The position numbers and the translations under genes are program-made. 64,000 bases of DNA from JAABVY01 sp964627935 (lineage in GTDB: Bacteria; Zixibacteria; MSB-5A5; JAABVY01), in the NCBI GenBank assembly GCA_964627935.1, contig CAZVLB010000006.1:124001-188000 (forward strand), given 5' to 3'. Of this stretch, positions 34,086-44,246 are shown in pieces; position 1 is the stretch's first letter; each line of letters opens with the position of its first letter. The notes beneath the pieces are model-generated. The model searched no databases, had not been told where the DNA came from, and was given only the letters and a program-made list of their open reading frames with translations.

Positions 34086-35931
34086 CCTCGCGTTTGGTTA
34101 TACCCTGCCGGTCAAGATGTTCCAGGATCGGAATCGTGTATTTGCGTGTCAGGCCGGTCATTTCCTTGACATCCTTGACCTCGACCGAACCATGCTTCCT
34201 GATATGTTTCTCGATCATGCCACGGATTTTTTCGAAATCCTCCCGCCGGAACAATATGCCATCACCCGGTTCTATCACCTCGCCGGTCTGCACCAGGTAA
34301 TTCAGGACCTCACGATTAATATGCATTTTGCGTTCGATTTCGCGGCGGGTCGGGGTTTTCAGATCGAGCACCGAAAGCTTTTCCAGTATGTCTTTGCGGA
34401 TTTTTTCATGTTCCGGCTTCAATCGTGTCTCATGGCCCGGAAGAGCAATAATATTCTCTTCGCTTTTCAGTTTATTATCGGAGGTTAATTTGTCCAGTGC
34501 GAAATCCACTGTCGATATCTCCAGCTTCAGGCGCGAGGCCAGCTCGCTTTTGCTGATACCGGTTTTATTGGGATAGCGCTTGTGATATGTCTCAACCTGC
34601 TCAAGAATCCGTTCGAAGAGCTGTTTCTTGTAATCTGCGCCGATATAATAGCCCTCGAATTTCTCGATCTCGCCTTCGTCGATTAATTCGGCCACGGCCT
34701 TGTCAATATCTGTCTGTTTGAAGTTGGATGCCTCAAGGAGATTATCAGTCTTGCGTAATTTGTATTTGCGCAGTTCCGACATAATCAGACTTTGAATATC
34801 AGTTACGTCGCGCTCAAGATAAAACTGCATCATCTTCTTGTCTTTGCGGATAAAATCCTGCAAATCTACATCAGTAACCGTACCACCACCGACAAGCATA
34901 TCCGGTGCAGGATAACGCAGAATTATCTTATCGCCAAGCCGCGCCATGACTTTCCGGTCGAATGACAGCAGGCAGACCCCCTCTTCGCCGGGCCCCAGCT
35001 TAACATCGCGGAACATTCGCGCGGTAGAATCGCTCTCGGTTGTCCCCAGAAGAACAGTGACCTTCCGGTTATGTGTCAATGGTATGCGGCACATATCCGA
35101 CAATTTTAAGCGTAGCGCCAGGTCATGAGTGCCATCCCAGGCCTTTGGCCGAACCAGGCAGTTGCCGCGTGAAATCTGCTCTTTTGAAATACCGGTCAAT
35201 GACAATGCTGTACGTGCGCCCTGGTATGCAGTCTGGCGCTGCTGTTTGAATGTCTGTATCGACTTGATTCGTGCCGGTTCATGCGACGGGATTATCTCCA
35301 GGTCCTCGCCACTTGCCAGGCTACCGTCACGCATCGTACCGGTTACAACAGTTCCTATGCCGGTCAATGAAAACACACGGTCGATAAACAGACGCGGCTT
35401 TTCCGGGTCATACCTTTCCGGTAGTTTCGCCAGCACATTGTTCAAATGAGAATATACATCCTCAAGGCCGCGATTGCCCTGTGCCGAAAACTCGAATATC
35501 GGTGCGTTTTCCAGAAACGTTCCACGAACACGGCCGGCGATATCCTCTTTGACCAGCTCGATCCAGTCAGCCTGAACCAGATCGGTCTTGGTCACTACCA
35601 CCGCGCCATGTTTGTGCCCCAGAAAATCGAGAATCTCCAGGTGTTCCTGCGACTGCGGCATCCAGCCATCATCGGCGGCAACAATAAAAAGGACATAATC
35701 GATACCGCCCACACCCGCAATCATGTTGCGGATAAAACGCTCATGCCCGGGCACATCCACGATCCCGACCTCATCGCCATTCTCAAGCGAAAACCATGCA
35801 AATCCGAGGTCGATTGTCATCTCACGCTTTTGCTCTTCCGGCAGACGGTCCGGGTTGATTCCGGTCAGGGCCCTGACCAGGGTCGACTTGCCATGATCTA
35901 TATGCCCGGCTGTGGCCAGCGTATAAAACAT
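34057..35931 (-). CDS. selB: Selenocysteine-specific elongation factor SelB
   Basis: This 624-residue GTPase carries Sec-tRNA to UGA codons marked by a SECIS element. The G domain shows 'ATAGHIDHGKSTLVRALTG', 'REMTIDLGFAWF', 'GIVDVPGHERFI' and 'VVVTKTDL'. It is followed by EF-Tu-like domains II/III ('LFIDRVFSLTGIGTVVTGTM') and C-terminal winged helices (about residues 390-624) for SECIS binding ('LNYLVQTGEVIEPGDGILFR'). It lies one base after selA and upstream of the amidohydrolase. Length is normal for bacterial SelB. Confidence 0.97.
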   Translation of the reverse strand: MFYTLATAGHIDHGKSTLVRALTGINPDRLPEEQKREMTIDLGFAWFSLENGDEVGIVDVPGHERFIRNMIAGVGGIDYVLFIVAADDGWMPQSQEHLEILDFLGHKHGAVVVTKTDLVQADWIELVKEDIAGRVRGTFLENAPIFEFSAQGNRGLEDVYSHLNNVLAKLPERYDPEKPRLFIDRVFSLTGIGTVVTGTMRDGSLASGEDLEIIPSHEPARIKSIQTFKQQRQTAYQGARTALSLTGISKEQISRGNCLVRPKAWDGTHDLALRLKLSDMCRIPLTHNRKVTVLLGTTESDSTARMFRDVKLGPGEEGVCLLSFDRKVMARLGDKIILRYPAPDMLVGGGTVTDVDLQDFIRKDKKMMQFYLERDVTDIQSLIMSELRKYKLRKTDNLLEASNFKQTDIDKAVAELIDEGEIEKFEGYYIGADYKKQLFERILEQVETYHKRYPNKTGISKSELASRLKLEISTVDFALDKLTSDNKLKSEENIIALPGHETRLKPEHEKIRKDILEKLSVLDLKTPTRREIERKMHINREVLNYLVQTGEVIEPGDGILFRREDFEKIRGMIEKHIRKHGSVEVKDVKEMTGLTRKYTIPILEHLDRQGITKREGDRRILAGS

Positions 35932-35932
35932 A

Positions 35933-37309
35933 TCAGCCCCCCGTGGCTTCTTTCAATGCCGAGATGATATAGCTTTCTTCATCCGTGAAAACTGTTCGCA
36001 GATCGAGAATCAAATGATCCTCTTTGATCCTGCCGATTATGGGGGGATTGTGCAGGCGAAGGCTGCGGGAGAGCTTAGAAGCGGAAATATGCGTGTGAAT
36101 TTTCAGACCCAGTGAGGGAAATGATTCTTCCGGCAATGATCCTCCCCCGCAAAATGCCTCGGTTGTGACAATTTTACTTTCGATTCTCTGGAGATGGAGC
36201 TTCTGCTGAAGGGCCTCGGCACGTTTACGCAAATCATCTATATTTAACGAGAGGATATGCAAAAGCGGAATCTGCGAGTAATCCTGTTTCATATAATCTA
36301 TGATTAACGCTTCTAAAATCGCGATCACGATCTTATCCAGACGGACCGCCCGATACAATGGATTCTTCTTTACTGCTGCCACTTTATCCGCTTTGCCCAG
36401 GATAATTCCCGCCTGCGGACCACCCAACAACTTATCACCCGAGAAACAGACCAGGTCGGCGCCGGCCGCCAGTGAATCATGAATTGTCGGCTCATGTGTT
36501 ATGCCGAACCGGGATGTGTCCACTAATGCGCCCGATCCGAGATCATGCACAACTGTAATCTGTTTTTCTGCGCCAAGCTCGACAAGTTCTTTTATCGAGG
36601 TTTCTTCCGTAAAGCCGATCTGCTTGAAATTGGAAAGATGAACCTTGAACAGCACTGTGGTTTCATCATCGATAGCATCACGGTAATCATCGATAACCGT
36701 GCGATTGGTCGCGCCCACTTCGACCAGATCAACGCCGCTTCTTACCGCTACCTCATGCATACGGAAACCGCCGCCGATCTGTACCTGCTCTCCGCGTGAC
36801 ACGAGCACCTTTTTGTTCAGCCCGAATGTATTCAATATCAGCATCACGGCGGAGGCGTTGTTATTGACCGCGATACCGGCCTCGGCGCCTGTCAGGGCTG
36901 ATAATAATTCAAACAGGTAGGATCCCCGGCTGCCCCGTTCACCCTCGACAACATTGAACTCCAGCGACGAATAGCCGGAAATCTTCTCTTTCAATCGATC
37001 AAATATATCCGGCCCCAGAGGAGTCCGCCCCAGGTTCGTATGCACAACAATTCCGGTGGCATTGATGACCTTGTTTGTAAATTTAAACCTGAGCCTCTCG
37101 AGGTCATTCACAATCAGGTCAATCAACTCATCGGTGTTAGTGGTAATACCATCCTTGAGCTGGGCGCGCAGGCTGTCGATATGCTTGCGGACAATCTCTG
37201 CTACCAATGGCTTGGAATAGCGGGTGACATACTCGGAAAGGCTGTAATCGGCCAGAATTTTTTCGACCTGCGGGATATCCTTGAAATGTTTAATTTCTGT
37301 TTTTTTCAT
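35933..37309 (-). CDS. selA: L-seryl-tRNA(Sec) selenium transferase SelA
   Basis: This 458-residue PLP enzyme converts Ser-tRNA(Sec) to Sec-tRNA(Sec) with selenophosphate. The N-terminal tRNA-binding domain contains 'IPQVEKILADYSLSEYVTRY'. The core has 'NATGIVVHTNLGRTPL', 'NNNASAVMLILNTFG', 'SRGEQVQIGGGFRMHEVAVR' and the PLP lysine in 'LVCFSGDKLLGGPQAGIILG'. It starts about 60 bases after the tRNA-Sec gene and is followed by selB at once, so selC-selA-selB form one locus. selD is not in the window. Confidence 0.97.
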   Translation of the reverse strand: MKKTEIKHFKDIPQVEKILADYSLSEYVTRYSKPLVAEIVRKHIDSLRAQLKDGITTNTDELIDLIVNDLERLRFKFTNKVINATGIVVHTNLGRTPLGPDIFDRLKEKISGYSSLEFNVVEGERGSRGSYLFELLSALTGAEAGIAVNNNASAVMLILNTFGLNKKVLVSRGEQVQIGGGFRMHEVAVRSGVDLVEVGATNRTVIDDYRDAIDDETTVLFKVHLSNFKQIGFTEETSIKELVELGAEKQITVVHDLGSGALVDTSRFGITHEPTIHDSLAAGADLVCFSGDKLLGGPQAGIILGKADKVAAVKKNPLYRAVRLDKIVIAILEALIIDYMKQDYSQIPLLHILSLNIDDLRKRAEALQQKLHLQRIESKIVTTEAFCGGGSLPEESFPSLGLKIHTHISASKLSRSLRLHNPPIIGRIKEDHLILDLRTVFTDEESYIISALKEATGG

Positions 37310-37370
37310 GGCCTTGAAAATATAAGTGTGATCACATCACCAAACAAGCATAAACAGGAGCTAATAAAAA

Positions 37371-37460
37371 CGGAAGGGGAAGGAATCGAACCCTCCGCTG
37401 CCTGTTAGGGCAGCCAACGGGTTTGAAGCCCGCGGGGGCCACCAGGCCCCATCCTCTTCC
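37371..37460 (-). tRNA. selC: tRNA-Sec (anticodon UCA)
   Basis: The 90-base minus-strand sequence starts GGAAGAGG and ends CCCCTTCCG. It has the 6-bp D stem with 4-base loop typical of tRNA-Sec (GGGGCC-TGGT-GGCCCC), the anticodon loop CTTCAAA with UCA, a long variable arm (GCTGCC-CTAACA-GGCAGC) and a T loop TTCGATT. The acceptor stem needs one mismatch or bulged A at position 6, and the CCA end is not encoded. It lies upstream of selA in the same orientation. Confidence 0.95.
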
Positions 37461-37610
37461 GGTTGGAATATAGACCAATTATCTTAAAAGTCAATCCCTG
37501 CAATGGTTTCCGGGAAATTTATTGTTATTGCAAGAAACTTGAAAGCGTGGGAATTCCATGAGGAGTTGAAATTCTGGCAGAAGGCAGGCCAATAGAAGCC
37601 TCGAGATGAT

Positions 37611-38339
37611 CTATACCGATCTAACCTTGAGCGTCATAGGATCATCAACCTGCATCATCTCTTTCTGCAAATAGGCCTCGGCATATTGCACCCGAATCGT
37701 CATGCCCTGGTTATGATCGCGGGTCTTGATATAATCGAAAACATCCGTGCCGGGATGGAAAATCTGTTTCGATGATTCTGTGCCGTCAAACTGGCTCTTA
37801 TAGCAGGCCACCGCCTTGAGCTTGCGTTCCATCTGATCGCTGATATCGACATAAAAAGTCGGCTGAACTGTGGATCGATAATAGGGCGAAAATAATATTT
37901 TATGCGGACGATGCGGTTCACCCTCCATCTCGAGCTTTTTCAAGCCCGCAAAATAGCAGGCATCCTGACCCAGCATAGAACAGAGCCTGTGATCCGGATG
38001 ACGCTGTTCCCAATGAGGCAATATAACCAGATGCGGTTTGGTTCTCCTGATTAAGGAGGCAATCTTGAGCATATAATCCCGGCGCATCTCCAGCTTGGCA
38101 TCCGGCAGGCCCAGATTTTCACGCATCGACAGCCCCATAATATCCGCCGCACACTGCGCTTCTTCCAGGCGCGTATCGGCATCGCCCTTGGTGCCCATCT
38201 CGCCGCCTGTGAGATCACATCCGCCGACTTTATACCCGAGGTCGACCAGCTTGATCAAAAGCCCGCTGACTGTTATCTCTATGTCATCGCAATGAGCCGC
38301 AATCGCCAGCGCATCCAGTTTGATTTCACTTTCGCTCAT
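37611..38339 (-). CDS. bshB1: Bacillithiol biosynthesis deacetylase BshB1
   Basis: This 242-residue LmbE-like zinc enzyme removes acetate from GlcNAc-malate. The zinc motif 'LAIAAHCDDIEITVSGLLIK' (His-x-Asp-Asp) and 'EQRHPDHRLCSMLGQDACYF' supply the metal ligands. 'GGEMGTKGDADTRLEEAQCA' and 'GTESSKQIFHPGTDVFDYI' are typical of BshB1. Its ATG overlaps the end of bshA by four bases (ATGA). It is the last gene of the TetR-efflux-bsh operon. Confidence 0.93.
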   Translation of the reverse strand: MSESEIKLDALAIAAHCDDIEITVSGLLIKLVDLGYKVGGCDLTGGEMGTKGDADTRLEEAQCAADIMGLSMRENLGLPDAKLEMRRDYMLKIASLIRRTKPHLVILPHWEQRHPDHRLCSMLGQDACYFAGLKKLEMEGEPHRPHKILFSPYYRSTVQPTFYVDISDQMERKLKAVACYKSQFDGTESSKQIFHPGTDVFDYIKTRDHNQGMTIRVQYAEAYLQKEMMQVDDPMTLKVRSV

Positions 38340-39460
38340 GATTTCAGTACCTTTTCATAGAGTTCTTCATACTGGCTGACCACGCTATTGTAGTTGAACA
38401 GGCTGGCCACATGTTTTCGGCCATGCTCGGAAAATGACTTCCACATTTCGCGGTCAGTCAGGATCTGCAAAGCCTTCTCGGCCATGCAATCGGTATCGCC
38501 GATATCACACAGAAAGCCCGACTTGCCATCACAAATAAGCTCGGGCAAACCGGTCTTCTTTGTTCCAATCGCCGGCACACCGCAACATAATGCCTCCATG
38601 GCGGCCAATCCGAACGATTCATGCTCCGAGGGCAGTAAAAACAGATCACCGGCCGACAGGATATTTTCTATCCGGTACAGACTGCCCATGAAATGCACAT
38701 CCTCTTCAAGACCATATTCAGCGATCATCTGCGAAGCAGTGGCGATTTCCGGTCCCTCGCCAATCAGGATCAACTTGCTTTTTACTTTTTCATGAACACG
38801 CCTGAATGTCTCGATCACATCCGGAATTCTCTTCAATGGCCTGAAATTGGACATATGCACAATTATTTTCTCACCATCAGGCGCGAATTTCTTCTTCAGT
38901 CCGCATTTGTCGCCCGGTGCGTATTTATCCGGATCGATGAAGTTATAGATGACTTCCACATCTTTGCAGATATTGAATGTGCGGCAGACCTCTTTTTTCA
39001 GATGTTTGGACACGGCCGTAACCGCATCCGAGGATTCAATCGAAAATCTGGTAATATCTACAAAAGACTTATCCGAACCCACCAGAGTGACATCGGTGCC
39101 ATGCACAGTCGTTATAACTTTCAGATCACGCTTCCCGGACAGCATCTTCTTGGCCAGATAACCGCAAACCGCATGTGGGATCGCATAATGGGCATGAATT
39201 ATATCCAGGCCCTTGTCATCAGCAACCTTGGCGATTTTGGCGGATAATGTCAGCGTATACGGCGGATACTTAAAAAGTGGATAATTTGATGTCTCGACCT
39301 GATGATAGAACAGGTTTTCCAGGTTGGGCTCCAGCCGAAAAGGCATGGCATAGGAAAAGAAATGCACCTCATGACCCCGTTCCGCGAGATAAATCCCCAG
39401 TTCGGTGGCAACCACCCCGGAACCGCCGATCACCGGATAACAGACTATTCCGATTTTCAT
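38336..39460 (-). CDS. bshA: Bacillithiol biosynthesis glycosyltransferase BshA
   Basis: This 374-residue GT4 glycosyltransferase joins UDP-GlcNAc to malate, the first bacillithiol step. It begins 'MKIGIVCYPVIGGSGVVATE', with 'HYAIPHAVCGYLAKKML', 'TTVHGTDVTLVGSDKSF', 'IHMSNFRPLKRIPDVI'-like sequence ('VHMSNFRPLKRIPDVIETFR') and the donor site 'LLPSEHESFGLAAMEALCCG'. These are strongly BshA-like rather than generic GT4. It starts directly after the bshC stop with no gap. Confidence 0.96.
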   Translation of the reverse strand: MKIGIVCYPVIGGSGVVATELGIYLAERGHEVHFFSYAMPFRLEPNLENLFYHQVETSNYPLFKYPPYTLTLSAKIAKVADDKGLDIIHAHYAIPHAVCGYLAKKMLSGKRDLKVITTVHGTDVTLVGSDKSFVDITRFSIESSDAVTAVSKHLKKEVCRTFNICKDVEVIYNFIDPDKYAPGDKCGLKKKFAPDGEKIIVHMSNFRPLKRIPDVIETFRRVHEKVKSKLILIGEGPEIATASQMIAEYGLEEDVHFMGSLYRIENILSAGDLFLLPSEHESFGLAAMEALCCGVPAIGTKKTGLPELICDGKSGFLCDIGDTDCMAEKALQILTDREMWKSFSEHGRKHVASLFNYNSVVSQYEELYEKVLKS

Positions 39461-41119
39461 CTAATAACCCATATCCTCAAGGCAGAGCACCTGATGATCA
39501 TAGCTGTCAACTTTAAGATGCTCCGAGATTTTATCCATAAATTCCATGCCGTACCTGTTGATAAATGTCAGGATATTCAAATGACGTTCCTGCATCGAGG
39601 CTTCCGGGAAAAGAAAGTCGCCGGTACTCTGCACGGCATGTACGATGTTGTCATTTTCTTTTTTATAGGCTTTCAGTATTTTATCCTGCAGGGATTTCAG
39701 CTCATAATCGATTTTGCCGCGGGTCTTATCCAGTGTCTTCTGCACACCTTCATCGAATATCTTCACGACCTCATGCAGTTCCATGATCTTGTTTAGTATC
39801 TCCAGGCGGTTTTCCTCGATCTTATCGGTATATTCCTGCGGGAATTTGCGCTCCACAATCGCATTAATAGCACCCTGCACTTTTTTGTCACTGGACAGAT
39901 CACCCAGATGAAGATCGTATTTCTGCATGGTCTTGATCGAGTAGTTATCCACTATAGTCGCCGAAATCCGTGGATATACTATCGGGCATTGTACCTTAAA
40001 ATGACTGTGCAGATCCTTGATCTGCGCGAAATAAGCTACCTCTGAGGGGCCGCCAATATAAGCCAGCGTGGGAAAGATATAATCCTGCGTTACCGGACGA
40101 AGAATCACATTGGGCGAGAAAAATGACGGAGCATCATCAACCGCCTTCAATAAATCCTCCTGCGAATATCTCTTCTCCTGGGCCTCGATGATATATTCAT
40201 CGCCGTCCAGCATCACCCGCGAGCGTGAACCGGTATAATAAAACAGGTTCAGGTAATCTTTCAGGTTATGCACCTGCAGATGATATCCCAGCTTATCCAG
40301 CTCGAGATTGGCCAGGTCGACAATCTGATTCGATTCCGAATTCTCTTTTATTTCCTTTTTGAAAATCGGGGTCGCGAGCTGCTTGACCTCTGTATCCGCC
40401 GGATTGACCAGTATCAAACCCGAGCCTGCAAACAACCGGCCCATAATGATCCCGAACGCCTCGACAATCGACCTGCCCGGCTTGTAGGCCTCGCGGATCA
40501 TCGCCTCGACATCGGGATAGTAATCATTGGGCAGGAGAGTTTCCAACACCTTGTCAAGAAAATCGGTAATATTCTCATCCAGCGTAAAAAAGCCCATCGG
40601 AATATCCTGAGGCTTATCCTTGGGCCGATAGTGGATCTTGACCGGCTTCTTTTCACGATCCAGAAGATGTACATGGCCGACTTCCTCGAAATCATGATCA
40701 TCGGCCGCCATCCAGAAAATCGGTACAACCTCCACACCCATCTCTTTGCTCAGGCGCTCGGATAATTTGATTGTGGTCAATGTCTTATAAACCGTATAGA
40801 GCGGTCCTGTAAGCAGGCCAACCTGCTGACCCGTGAACACCACGCAGGTCGATTTATCCCTGAGCTTGTCGATATTCTCGAAGGTCTTATCACCAAAGCC
40901 ATAGAGCCTGTTCTGTTCGGTAAGAATATCAACCAGGGCATCGCGCGGATATTCCCGTCCGGCAATACTCTGCGAGTTTTTCCTGAATTTTTGCAGGTCG
41001 CGGAAATCCGCGCAATAATAAGAAGCAACCCGTTCGAAATCGAACAGAAAATCCTTGAACAGGTTGCTCGTATTGTTCAGTTCTTTGAAACTAAGCTTTT
41101 TGCAATTTTTCTGCGCCAT
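39461..41119 (-). CDS. bshC: Putative cysteine ligase BshC
   Basis: This 552-residue member of the BshC (YllA) family adds cysteine to GlcN-malate in the last step. Features include 'VVFTGQQVGLLTGPLYTVYK', 'PIFWMAADDHDFEEVGHVHL', 'ILRPVTQDYIFPTLAYIGGP' and 'SEVAYFAQI', and a long coiled-coil in residues about 410-490. Its start overlaps the RND gene by 29 bases and has AAGGGAA upstream. With bshA and bshB1 it completes the pathway in this window. Confidence 0.95.
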   Translation of the reverse strand: MAQKNCKKLSFKELNNTSNLFKDFLFDFERVASYYCADFRDLQKFRKNSQSIAGREYPRDALVDILTEQNRLYGFGDKTFENIDKLRDKSTCVVFTGQQVGLLTGPLYTVYKTLTTIKLSERLSKEMGVEVVPIFWMAADDHDFEEVGHVHLLDREKKPVKIHYRPKDKPQDIPMGFFTLDENITDFLDKVLETLLPNDYYPDVEAMIREAYKPGRSIVEAFGIIMGRLFAGSGLILVNPADTEVKQLATPIFKKEIKENSESNQIVDLANLELDKLGYHLQVHNLKDYLNLFYYTGSRSRVMLDGDEYIIEAQEKRYSQEDLLKAVDDAPSFFSPNVILRPVTQDYIFPTLAYIGGPSEVAYFAQIKDLHSHFKVQCPIVYPRISATIVDNYSIKTMQKYDLHLGDLSSDKKVQGAINAIVERKFPQEYTDKIEENRLEILNKIMELHEVVKIFDEGVQKTLDKTRGKIDYELKSLQDKILKAYKKENDNIVHAVQSTGDFLFPEASMQERHLNILTFINRYGMEFMDKISEHLKVDSYDHQVLCLEDMGY

Positions 41120-44100
41120 CGGTTCCCTTTATTTTTCTAAACAACTTTCCGGGCAATCTTAAAGCATCTTCTAACACGGTATAAACAACAGGAATTACGA
41201 CAAGTGTCAAGAAAGTTGAAGAAATCATTCCGCCGATAACGACACGGGCGATCGGCGCACGGAGCTCCGCTCCCGGCCCCAAAGCCAGCGCCAGCGGCAA
41301 CATGCCGAAGATCAGCGAAAGAGCGGTCATCATAATCGGCCTGAGCCTGATCGGCCCGGCTTCCATGATCGCCTCCTCACGGCTGTAGCCGGCCTCACGG
41401 CGCTGTTGCACAAAGTCTATCAGAAGAATAGCATTCTTGGTCACAAGCCCCATAAGCATGATAATGCCGATAAACGATATAATCGAAACCGGTGAGTTGA
41501 ATATCAAAAGACCCAGGAAAGCACCGATCAGCGATAAAGGCAGAGACATCATGATCGTAATCGGATCACGGAAACTGTTTAACTGTGAGGCCAGCACCAG
41601 GTAGATGAAAATAACCGCAAGAATAAGCGCCTCGGTCAGGTACTGGAAGGATTCCGCCTGCCATTGGCCCTCGCCAATCTGCTGAATATTATACCCGGGC
41701 GGCAATTCAAGTGAATCAACGCTGGCTTGAATATCGGCACGTACATCACCAGTAAAGCGGCCGGCCACATTAGCGGTGACCGTATAATATCTCTGGCGGT
41801 CATACCGATTGATTTCCGGAGGAGCACCGCTGGAAATGAACCTGGCCACACGTGATAACGGGAAAGCCGGATTCTGGATACCCTCGATATCCTTATGTGA
41901 GGGTATCATAAAGCTTTCCAGGTCATCGATCTCATCGCGCTGATCAGGCTTGAGCCTGAGCAGGATATCATATTCTTCGTCTTCATCACGAAGACGCGTT
42001 ACTTCCTCCCCCTCGACCAGCATTCTCACCGCCATGGCAAGTTCCTGGCGATTTATTCCCAGATCAGCCGCCTTCTTGCGGTCGATCTCGATCTGCACCT
42101 CGGGCTTAACCTTGGTTAATGTATTATCTATATCAACGGCGCCGGGTGTGGCCCGCACTATCTCCTCAACCATTTCCGTATATTGCGCCAGACGTTGTTC
42201 GGATTCACCCATGATGGCGAATTCCACCGGTGCCGAACCACCCTCCGAGGGCTCCAGCGCAACAGACAGCTTGGCCCCAGGATTACCTTTCAAGCTCTCG
42301 CGCACATCGATAATAAATTCCTGGGCCGATATATCACGTTCATTTATGGGCAGCATCTCAACATAGATGTAGCCCTCATTCACCTGTGCCTGGCCCATCT
42401 GTTCCGAGCCGCCGATTACAGTATACACTTTGGTTATTTCCGGATACTTGACCAGCCGTTGCTCGGCCTTCCTGATAATCTCTTCAGTCTTTTCAATCGT
42501 ACTTTCCGGAGCGGTCTGGAAATTCACATAAAACTGGCTTTCATCCGTGCGCGGCATAAACTCAAATCCCAGCAGACCACCCACAAAGAATGAACCGACA
42601 AACAATGCCGTTGCCAGAAGAAGAACCGCCCAGCGATGACTCAGTGACCATTTGAGCATGCCACGATATTTTTCTCCGATTCTGCTGAAAACATTGTTCC
42701 AGGCATTGGTTATCATGAAAATCGGATTCCTGCTGCCCTTATGCGATTTTTCTTCTCTGAGAAATTTTGATGAGAGCATGGGAGTGAGCGTGAAGGCCAC
42801 AAACAGTGAAACCAAAACAGAAAAGGCCACTGTCATGCCGAAGGAATAGAAGATTCTTCCGACAATGCCCTTCATAAACGCCACCGGCAGGAACACGACA
42901 ATAATCGCAAATGTGGTCGCGGTCACCGCCAGCCCGATTTCCGAGGTTCCATCCGAGGCCGCCCTGGCGCCATCCTTACCCATCGAAAGATGCCTGTAAA
43001 TATTTTCGATCACCACAATCGCATCATCGATCAATAACCCCACAGCCAGCGACAGGCCCAAAAGTGTCATGAAGTTCAATGTGAAGCCGAGCGCATTCAT
43101 AAATGTAAATGTCGAGATAATCGACACCGGAATCGCGATACCGGTAATTATCGTTGAACGCACGTTGGCCAGGAAAAGAAATACCACAACGATTGCCAGG
43201 ATACCGCCATAGATCAGGTTTATGACAACATCATGTACCGCATCTCGGGTAAATGTAGATCGATCCTGAACGATTGTGAGCGTGATATCATCCGGAAGTT
43301 CTTTGTCCAGCTGCTCCAGCTCTTCTTTGACTCGATCGGCGACCTCTACAACATTGGCCCCTGATTGTGTGATAACATCCAGTGAAATCGCCCGCCTGAC
43401 CTGGAAATTGCCATCATCACGAATACCCAGCCTGGCAATTGAACGCTGCTCCTTTACACCATCAGTTACCGTGGCAACATCCGAGAGCTTAACAAAACGG
43501 CCCTCCGGGGTATCTATTATAAAATCTCTGAGTTCCCCGATATCATTGATCTTGCCCATCGTTCGCACCAGAAGCTCGCTTCTGCCCTTTTTCAGTCGTC
43601 CGCCGGGGAGTTCGAAATTTTCAGAGGCGATCACGCGCTGGACATCAAAAGTGGTAAGTCCATAGCTTTTCAAAAGATCAAGATCGAGCTCAACCTGAAT
43701 CTCACGTTCATAACCGCCAAGAAGATTCACAGAACCTATGCCGGAGATATTTTCAATTCTCTCCTGTACCCGTTCTTTGGCCATGTAAGTCAAATCGCGG
43801 GGTGAACGATCTCCGGAGATGACAATCGAAAGAACCGCCTGGGCGGTCGGATCAAAACGCTGAATAATCGGATCCTCGATATCCTGCGGCAATTCACCAC
43901 GAATAGAGGCGACCTTATCACGAACCTCCTGGGCAGCATCAAGGCTGTTTTTCTCCAGCTCAAATTCTATCATAACGATCGAAAAGCCTTCGCTGGATGT
44001 CGATTGGATACGCTCAATACCGGAAACCGGGTTGACAGCGTCCTCGATCTCCTTGGTAACCTCGATCTCCACCGATTCGGCACCTGCACCCGGATACACA

Positions 44101-44246
44101 GTGGAAACCACCACGAACGGGAAGTCGACATCAGGGAAAAGCTCCATACTGAGCCTGTTGAAGGATGTCCACCCCAGAACCAGCAGGGCGATAATCATCA
44201 TTGCTGCAAAGACAGGGCGCTTGATGGATACATCCGCTAATATCAT
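41091..44246 (-). CDS. RND efflux transporter, AcrB/HAE1-type
   Basis: This 1051-residue inner-membrane pump exports drugs or metabolites by proton exchange. It starts 'MILADVSIKRPVFAAMMIIA', has two long periplasmic loops and about 12 membrane segments. The proton-relay aspartates are visible in 'GLSLAVGLLIDDAIVVIENI', followed by 'YRHLSMGKDG'. The first loop shows 'YPGAGAESVEIEVTKEIED', typical of HAE1 pumps, and the last part has 'RLRPIMMTALSLIFGMLPLA'. It overlaps both neighbours (ATGA with the fusion protein gene, 29 bases with bshC). The substrate is unknown. Its coupling to bacillithiol genes suggests electrophile or thiol-conjugate export, which is inference. Confidence 0.95.
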   Translation of the reverse strand: MILADVSIKRPVFAAMMIIALLVLGWTSFNRLSMELFPDVDFPFVVVSTVYPGAGAESVEIEVTKEIEDAVNPVSGIERIQSTSSEGFSIVMIEFELEKNSLDAAQEVRDKVASIRGELPQDIEDPIIQRFDPTAQAVLSIVISGDRSPRDLTYMAKERVQERIENISGIGSVNLLGGYEREIQVELDLDLLKSYGLTTFDVQRVIASENFELPGGRLKKGRSELLVRTMGKINDIGELRDFIIDTPEGRFVKLSDVATVTDGVKEQRSIARLGIRDDGNFQVRRAISLDVITQSGANVVEVADRVKEELEQLDKELPDDITLTIVQDRSTFTRDAVHDVVINLIYGGILAIVVVFLFLANVRSTIITGIAIPVSIISTFTFMNALGFTLNFMTLLGLSLAVGLLIDDAIVVIENIYRHLSMGKDGARAASDGTSEIGLAVTATTFAIIVVFLPVAFMKGIVGRIFYSFGMTVAFSVLVSLFVAFTLTPMLSSKFLREEKSHKGSRNPIFMITNAWNNVFSRIGEKYRGMLKWSLSHRWAVLLLATALFVGSFFVGGLLGFEFMPRTDESQFYVNFQTAPESTIEKTEEIIRKAEQRLVKYPEITKVYTVIGGSEQMGQAQVNEGYIYVEMLPINERDISAQEFIIDVRESLKGNPGAKLSVALEPSEGGSAPVEFAIMGESEQRLAQYTEMVEEIVRATPGAVDIDNTLTKVKPEVQIEIDRKKAADLGINRQELAMAVRMLVEGEEVTRLRDEDEEYDILLRLKPDQRDEIDDLESFMIPSHKDIEGIQNPAFPLSRVARFISSGAPPEINRYDRQRYYTVTANVAGRFTGDVRADIQASVDSLELPPGYNIQQIGEGQWQAESFQYLTEALILAVIFIYLVLASQLNSFRDPITIMMSLPLSLIGAFLGLLIFNSPVSIISFIGIIMLMGLVTKNAILLIDFVQQRREAGYSREEAIMEAGPIRLRPIMMTALSLIFGMLPLALALGPGAELRAPIARVVIGGMISSTFLTLVVIPVVYTVLEDALRLPGKLFRKIKGTDGAEKLQKA

